DNA of 64,000 nt from Triglochin maritima (Eukaryota; Streptophyta; Magnoliopsida; Alismatales; Juncaginaceae), in the NCBI GenBank assembly GCA_963682175.1, contig OY821772.1, positions 54,644,925 through 54,708,924 on the forward strand. Reading direction: 5' to 3'. Below are positions 58,677 through 64,000 of this stretch, in pieces (the first letter of the stretch is position 1; every line of letters begins with the position of its first letter). Both the position numbers and the translations under genes were made by a program. The notes beneath the pieces were generated by a model that was not told where the DNA came from, did no database searches, and saw nothing but the letters and a program-made list of their open reading frames with translations.

Positions 58677-58907
58677 ACATCTTTATATTCACATTATTTC
58701 TCTACCCCCTATGGGGTGTAGTTTTATTGCTTATCTTTCATTTCCTTTTGTATCTTAGTGTAGTTTAGTGTAATCAACATTTCTTCCTTTTTTTTACATC
58801 TCGCCTTCGAACAAACCAATTGTCGACACACCTCCCAGTGGACGACCCGTATTTGTCACCGCTTCAACGCGGCCGTGCACTTGCGGTTAATATAAAACGA
58901 TCAATCA

Positions 58908-59267
58908 CTTCGTCTGCGACAGATCGTGTTTTAGTTTAAAAATATGAGCGAAGTTGTGGGCTTTACCATATATGTTTTGAACTGCATCCCATAGCTCCTT
59001 CGCCGAGTTTTTGTAAAGGAAGATGACCCCGATTTTTGGTTGCATGGAGTTGATCACCCATGACATTACAAGGTGGTCCATCGCCTGCCACTGTTCTTGT
59101 TTTGTTTCGGTGTCATCTTCGTCTGGTTTCTTTGTTGTTCCGGAGATGTGCCCCAACTTCCCTTTTCCGCTGAGAGCCAGTGTGACAGCGCGTGCCCATG
59201 ACAGATAATTCTGTCCGTTGAGCAGCTGAGACACCAGTTTTGGGGCGTTGGTTTCCAGATCCGTCAT
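58908..59267 (-). pseudogene. Copia gag, N-terminal part
   Basis: From MTDLETNAPKLVSQLLNGQNYLSW to FKLKHDLSQTK, the N-terminal half of Copia gag with the WARAVTLAL and MDHLVMSWVINSM blocks. It is cut at the 55229-58907 insertion, where the next base triplet is a stop. The remainder of gag lies at 54537-55228. Confidence 0.9.
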
Positions 59268-59447
59268 GTTTTCCTTGATTTTCCTTCAAGGGTTTTGGGT
59301 GTCAGGGTTTTGTTTATCACCTTCAACCCCCTTGAGAGGCGAAGATGATGGGTGGTGTTTTTTTCGGTTTGGTTTGGTTTGGTTTTCTCTGAGGTGTTCC
59401 GATGATGAGTGGTGGGCACTCTGAGGTTCACCAATGATGGAGCGATT

Positions 59448-59459
59448 GCTCTAATACCA
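59448..59459 (-). other. Primer-binding site of the - strand Copia
   Basis: The - strand reads TGGTATTAGAGC directly after the LTR end, one base off the iMet-tRNA site TGGTATCAGAGC. Confidence 0.88.
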
Positions 59460-59658
59460 TATTGAGAAACGAGGGTTTTGGGGAGAAAATAATGTTCTGT
59501 TGTTTCTTAATTTGAATTTTGAATACAAGTGTTTATATATACATTCGAGTTGGATTTCCGTTGGAGCTTTGGGAAGCGTCGGTCGGTGAGGAGGCGCGTC
59601 GGTCGGAGAAGGGAAGCGTCAAATGGTGAAGAAGTGCGTCGCTTCGTATCTTTCAACA
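59460..59658 (-). repeat. 5' LTR of the - strand Copia
   Basis: 199 bp, matching 49872-50070 apart from a few substitutions near 59621-59635. Confidence 0.93.
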
Positions 59659-59663
59659 GAAAG

Positions 59664-60295
59664 AGAAAAAAGTGGGTTGGGGAGAGAGAAAACTGATGTG
59701 GAAGAGAGAAAAGAAAGAGAAAGCTCGTAACCAGGTCGTCTAAGTCATGGGTATGGATGACCTAAATATTTTAGACGACCAAAATGTCATGGCTTAGCAA
59801 TTCCTTGTAGGGAGTACGGTCCTCCTTCTTGCTATGGTTCGTGACAAGAAGACTTTTAAATTAATGAAACTACCTAATTATCCCAAAAAAGTACACATGT
59901 GATTGGAAGTCCGTCTTGGATATTTTATAATCTTATTATTTTTATAAAATTGATTCGTTTATTTTCAAACCAGGGTCACAGAGACTACGTTTGGGTGCAG
60001 CTCCAAAACCACATATCCCACCAGAAATCATATCATGGGAACTAATCCCTTGAAGCTTCTCCCTCCACGTTCAAAAGAAGCCTCGTGTTTCGTGCACGGA
60101 GTCCAACTCCACGGGATCTACTCAATGTTTGGATGGTGCAAAACAACTGTAGCAGCTCCGACACCGCAAGGGAACGAGATTCCCAATCCAAACGTTGTCA
60201 AAAATTACCTACATTACCTATGAATGAAAAACCAGTAGGTCATCACCGTAGGAATGTTACGTTCAAAGATACTCTTTTATAAATATATTTTTATG
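59664..60295. other. Intergenic DNA
   Basis: Purine-rich start. The segment 59820-59890 ends in 'taattatcccaaaaaag', which could be the 3' tail of an old LINE. The ORFs at 60035-60282 match no family I know. Confidence 0.45.
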
Positions 60296-60519
60296 TGTTA
60301 TAAAATAAATACTCACGGAACAAATAAGATAAAGATTTGGGAGAAAACATTTGTAGTATTTTGTTATCATCAAAGTATTACAAATTACAATGGTCTCTTA
60401 TTTATTGGCTAAAGGAGGCAAATGAAAGGGTATGTGTTACAAGAGTTTACAAATGAGAATGTGAGAGATTGATGAAGTTATGGGAGGAGAATGTGAAACA
60501 TCCATAATGTTTCACAACA
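60296..60519 (-). repeat. Probable 3' LTR
   Basis: The right boundary is set by the purine tract and TGTTGTGAA start. The left boundary at TGTTATAAAAT is a guess from the usual LTR size and TG/CA ends; no second LTR is in the window to confirm it. Confidence 0.5.
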
Positions 60520-60556
60520 CTCCCTTGGATCTTCACATTTATACGTTAGGGATGTG

Positions 60557-61085
60557 CCTCATTAAAAATCTTACAAAGAAAAATCCGATGGGATAAAAAC
60601 TTGATGAAGAAAAAAAATAGTGCAGCGTGTATGATGATTCCCCTTACTTCAACATATATTCTTCAAACGACGAACACCAAATTTGAAGACAAGCTTCTTA
60701 AAGACTTTGGTGGGCATTGACTTTGTAAATAAATTCGTCAAATTCTCGCTTGATTGGATCTGGTCAGTTGTCACTTGATTGGTCTGCCTCATTAAAAACA
60801 TTACCAAGTAAAACCTCGTGGGACAAAAACTTGGTGAAAGTAAAAAAAGTACACCGATAATTCTCCCCCTCAATTCTACATTTATAACACTCTCTTAGTT
60901 AACATGCGTTATGTTTATGTCTCATTAAAAAACTTTCCTACAAAATCCCGTGGGAAAAAGTAGCTAAGGAAAAAAGTGCATAATATACGCTAATAAAATT
61001 GCACAAGCTACCTCCTTAAAAACCTTTAACCAATAAAACTTTTTAGGACAAAAATTGGAAAAAAGGAAAAGAGTGCAACTACAAG
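60557..61085 (-). repeat. Four copies of a ~70-75-bp Copia 3' motif
   Basis: Blocks at about 60551-60630, 60785-60855, 60921-60980 and 61012-61078 share the + strand order CTCATTAAAAA, a 'tac(c)aa' part, 'gtgGGAcAAAAACttggtgaag' and 'AAAAaaGTGCA'. On the - strand this is the 'AAGTTTTTGTCCCAC' block that I know from the region between pol and the 3' LTR of many plant Copia elements, where one copy is usual. Confidence 0.7.
60652..60800 (-). pseudogene. Copia pol C-terminal remnant
   Basis: The - strand encodes NQVTTDQIQSSENLTNLFTK, then SMPTKVFKKLVFKFGVRRL and a stop. This corresponds to the end of Copia RNase H (usual pattern ENLADLFTKALPxxxF..L..GMRRL). It is only about 50 residues long; the rest of RNase H is missing upstream. 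Confidence 0.8.
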
Positions 61086-64000
61086 CCTTCCGAGTTCTAT
61101 CCTTCAGGGATACCCGTCCTTCAGGGACGATAAATATCAATCCGCTCCTCCTGATTCGTAGTTTACCAAACTTACGAATATACCATGAGGATTCAATAAA
61201 CAAATATATGATAGTTTAACGGATTTCACTTAGATAATAAGATTGTGAAATATACTTGCGCAATTTTTCTCAAATAATATGCTGGGAGTAACACAATAAC
61301 TGATTCACTAACTTGCATAAAGTTGTAATGACTCCACGTAATGACACCAAAATTTTGTAATAGTAATTGATGTGGATCGGACATATAAGAAACATTGTTA
61401 ATGTAAATCTTTATCGCATGACCAGAAATTGGTAGATCCTTGAACGTCATCTAAATATTTTCAGATGAACATTATGCTTAGATAAAACATTTACTGTGAA
61501 CCTTATTAGGTTTCAAGTTAATTATAAGAAAATGTTCATGACGTTTTGATAAGGAACTTCAGGTCCTATTACAATTGGATCATTGTTGATATACAATAGA
61601 TGTTCTTTGTTAGTGTCCTTTCAATGTAAGCATTAAGTAGAATATTGTTTTTCTACAATATTCAATTTCTACAATTGAATCATTGTATCAATTTTCTTAC
61701 AGAGAATGTTCGAACTTCAGGTCGAAAAATAATTGGGTTTTCTCTAGTCATTTATTTCAAAAATCCGTCCATTAAATATTTCATGAGTTTCAAAAACTCT
61801 GTTGGAGATTCTTCGACATCAAGCATGTTATAAATACAATAAATAACAGTAAATTTTGTTATTAGATGAAACATATTGATGACTAAGATCAATTTCGTAT
61901 CATTCTTCATGATGACTTTGATTGAAGATGTTATATGCACACTCTTACTTGTTTCTTCATATAGTCATCTTTTCAAAAAAAATTATAGTGTATCTTTTGA
62001 TTCTTGTCATCATATAATATATTTTGTCATATTAATTCTTCAGGAACTCTCATATAAGTATCAATATTAAGTGACTTATAAAACTTTAAAGTCACAACAT
62101 ATCTTATATGGATATCATATTGATCATGTAACAGAACGTATTATCAATATTACGAGAGAATGAGTAACATCACAATGGATGTTGGGTCCTGCGAATACTC
62201 TTATATTACTTCTCGATTCATAATGTAGCACATTGTCATTGTGATTTCTATTTGTATCCTTCAGGGATATAATTTCGGAAATCAAGACTACAGGTCCAAA
62301 TAATATATTTATTCAGCGAGTTTATTCTACATTGTTCGTTTCTTTTATTTATATCAAATACGAATGCTTCTGTCATTCATATAATATCATAAGTTTTGGA
62401 TCCAATTTTTTTCTTGATATAGCATGCTATTAAGAAGGCGAATGAATTGTCGACAATAATTTTAATAATTATTTAATATCTCTCATATCAACATATATAG
62501 TTGATTGCAAGTTTTACGTCAATAATAATCAAATCCTCGTCGTTTCCCAAAACCTTAGTATTTTACCGTTCTGTATCCCCGTAATTTCTTTAATATTTTG
62601 TTTAGTAGCTGCATTTATCTTTATGGGTTTATATTCTTCAGGAATAACATCTTCACGAGATGCAATGAGAGTGACTAACTTTTGTTCTATTTCCACAAAT
62701 AATATATGTTATGGTCCACGCTTCTGGCGTTGGTTGAGCTCAAATATATTTTATCATATATGTGGAGATCTCCACTTTATATTATGTGGTTTATGTCTAG
62801 TAATATAAGACTTAGTGGTTTTTTTGTGATCAATAAAAATGTATGACAATTACTTTTAGATATTACAAGATAATAATTTTATGAACTTCAGGTTCAACCA
62901 TACTTGTACATATATTCTCTTATGAACTTCAGGTTCAATATAGTACATTTTCTTGATATTCTTTAAGCTTCTAGCTTCTCCCCCTAATACCAGAAAATGT
63001 ACATCATATATATGATTATTGGATTGGACAATAAAACTTAGCCCTTCAGGAGCTTTAAATCGCAGGAAGGAAACAATTAATTCATTATTGTACAAGTAAG
63101 GCAGGGGAAGATTCATAACATAATGTATATCTACCATAAAAATCAAAAAATAATATTAGCAGGTATATATGCACATTAATGTATCAATTATAAATTTTAA
63201 GACCCCCATAATGATCAATATCGAGCGATATTTCAAAAACAGGGGGACTCTCATTTTATTGTGCAAATCGGTCGACAAATTTGGTCGTGATAGAAGTCAA
63301 CAAAATTATCTAAAACTTCACAAAAACAATATCAATGATGACATCCATTATTAATATAAGAGATCATTTTTAGGAACTTCTGGGCATGTTTCGTCTCGTT
63401 GATGTCATCTTTATTTCATACTTCTTATTTGCACAAAATTTAGTTCACTGTTTATACTCTTATTTTCACGATACTTTGTAGTGTATGCTTCCGGCACACC
63501 AAAAAATAAACAAAAAAGGTATCGTGATTTTCCAACAACTATCATGACCTTCAATCATCAGTGATGCATAACCCAAAAGAGTATTGAGTCATTAATTTGT
63601 AAAGTGATCAATACATTTTTATTTTTTACTACTAATCTCTATGTATCTATGAACTTCTGGTCATAGGGTTTGATTTAGAGATCGACGTGCATTTTTACTC
63701 AATTAGCTATTTGCACACCGTTTAGATGGTCATACGAATCCTTCAAGGATTTTCATAAAATTTCATAACCTTTTTTAAATGAATAATATCTAAATCTTTG
63801 TATAGTAGCATTTTATGAATATTAAGATATTTACCTTCTGGGCAAATGCATATCATTTTCAATAACAATGATCACAATATATTTGTCTTCTGGGCCAATA
63901 TATATCTTTTTTAATAAGTATGATCACTTGTAACATGGTGATTCAAATTCCACTATAATGTAACACATTGTACTATATATATACATCTATCAAGATGGAT
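61086..64000 (-). repeat. AT-rich zone with dispersed CTTCAGG/CTTCTGG words
   Basis: About fifteen occurrences of 'aacttcaggt', 'ccttcaggga' or 'cttctgggc' on the + strand (e.g. near 61104, 61121, 61556, 61718, 62039, 62258, 62636, 62886, 62925, 63044, 63376, 63654, 63834, 63889). On the - strand they read CCTGAAG or CCAGAAG. The longest ORF (62856-63146, -) includes two YIEPEVHK/LNLK repeats formed by this word. I recognise no protein domain. Confidence 0.6.

Larger units (their letters stand above)
55229..58907 (-). mobile_element. LTR insertion in Copia gag, itself containing a nested solo LTR
   Basis: The + strand starts TGATTGACATC and ends GATCAATCA, giving a 7-bp terminal inverted repeat TGATTGA/TCAATCA. 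Flanking 5-mers are CTTCA and CTTCG, a target duplication with one transition. Without the nested element at 56202-58332 about 1.54 kb remains, of LTR size and without coding DNA, so it is probably a solo LTR. In - orientation it begins TGATTGATCG followed by 'ccgcaagtgcacggccgcg', a start shared in style with the solo LTR at 52599. Confidence 0.85.
49872..59658 (-). mobile_element. Ty1-Copia retrotransposon (-) with nested insertions
   Basis: The LTRs (199 bp each) are 49872-50070 and 59460-59658. A perfect 5-bp duplication GAAAG lies at 49867-49871 and 59659-59663. Gag starts next to the right LTR and pol runs leftward. After removing the insertions at 52599-53829 and 55229-58907, the element is about 4.87 kb, normal for Copia. 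The LTRs are highly similar, differing at a few positions in the 3' part (e.g. 'cggatggtgaagagg' versus 'caaatggtgaagaag'). Pol carries frameshifts, so the element is no longer autonomous. Confidence 0.94.
60296..64000 (-). mobile_element. 3' part of a Copia-like element, runs off the window
   Basis: On the - strand a purine tract CCAAGGGAG (60520-60528) is followed by TGTTGTGAAACATTATGG, a typical Copia LTR start. The LTR probably ends near 60296. Upstream on the - strand are a pol C-terminal remnant (60652-60800), repeated 'AATGAGG..GGTTTT' blocks, and a long AT-rich zone. No RT or integrase is visible within the window, so the element may be rearranged or non-autonomous. Confidence 0.6.

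Noticed and set aside
1..64000. tRNA, rRNA or other structured RNA genes
   Set aside because: I looked for tRNA-like and conserved RNA blocks and saw none I could support by eye; a covariance-model scan would be needed.

Overview
The window is nuclear DNA from a flowering plant. It holds intron-rich genes with GT-AG splicing, one plastid-targeted precursor, and a high load of LTR retrotransposons with tRNA-iMet-type primer sites. AT-rich introns and intergenic DNA suggest a eudicot or early-diverging angiosperm, but I cannot name the species.

Host genes. Four intact gene models can be built by joining exons. Each keeps the reading frame across every junction. (1) A DUF639 membrane protein, + strand, 2082-7892, 10 exons, 704 aa. 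(2) A plastid-targeted single-TM protein, - strand, 27981-31461, 6 exons, 325 aa. (3) A small G-patch protein, - strand, 34617-36236, 4 exons, 125 aa. (4) A zinc-dependent medium-chain alcohol dehydrogenase-like enzyme, + strand, 38172-41762, 10 exons, 380 aa. A fifth locus (15404-18052, - strand) is a broken sulfotransferase: the 5' part of one paralog and the 3' part of another lie either side of a 1.5-kb LTR-like segment. These genes do not look like one pathway.

Mobile DNA. 1-1816 is a truncated LTR beside the tail of another LTR. 11967-15025 is a hAT-type non-autonomous transposon (8-bp TSD) carrying a nested solo LTR (12919-14643, 5-bp TSD). 19230-19687 is a PIF/Harbinger-like MITE. 20737-25522 is a decayed Copia element (+). 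25968-26996 is a second hAT-type element (8-bp TSD). 42853-48201 is a very young gag-only LTR element (-) with near-identical 1512-bp LTRs. 49872-59658 is a Copia element (-) with three nested LTR insertions, one of them inside another. 60296-64000 is the 3' end of a further Copia-like element running off the window. Fragments of a LINE and two large hairpin repeats fill other gaps.

Most notable signal. Several LTRs carry dense clusters of the palindrome CGGTCGACCG or the looser CGGT-NN-ACCG. In three of them (1-1417, the 42853-48201 pair, 56202-58332) the cluster lies roughly 100-600 bp upstream of a TATAAATA box in the element's own orientation. This looks like an array of binding sites for a dimeric factor. 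The same palindrome array also occurs in an apparently different LTR (12919-14643), there downstream of the TATA box.
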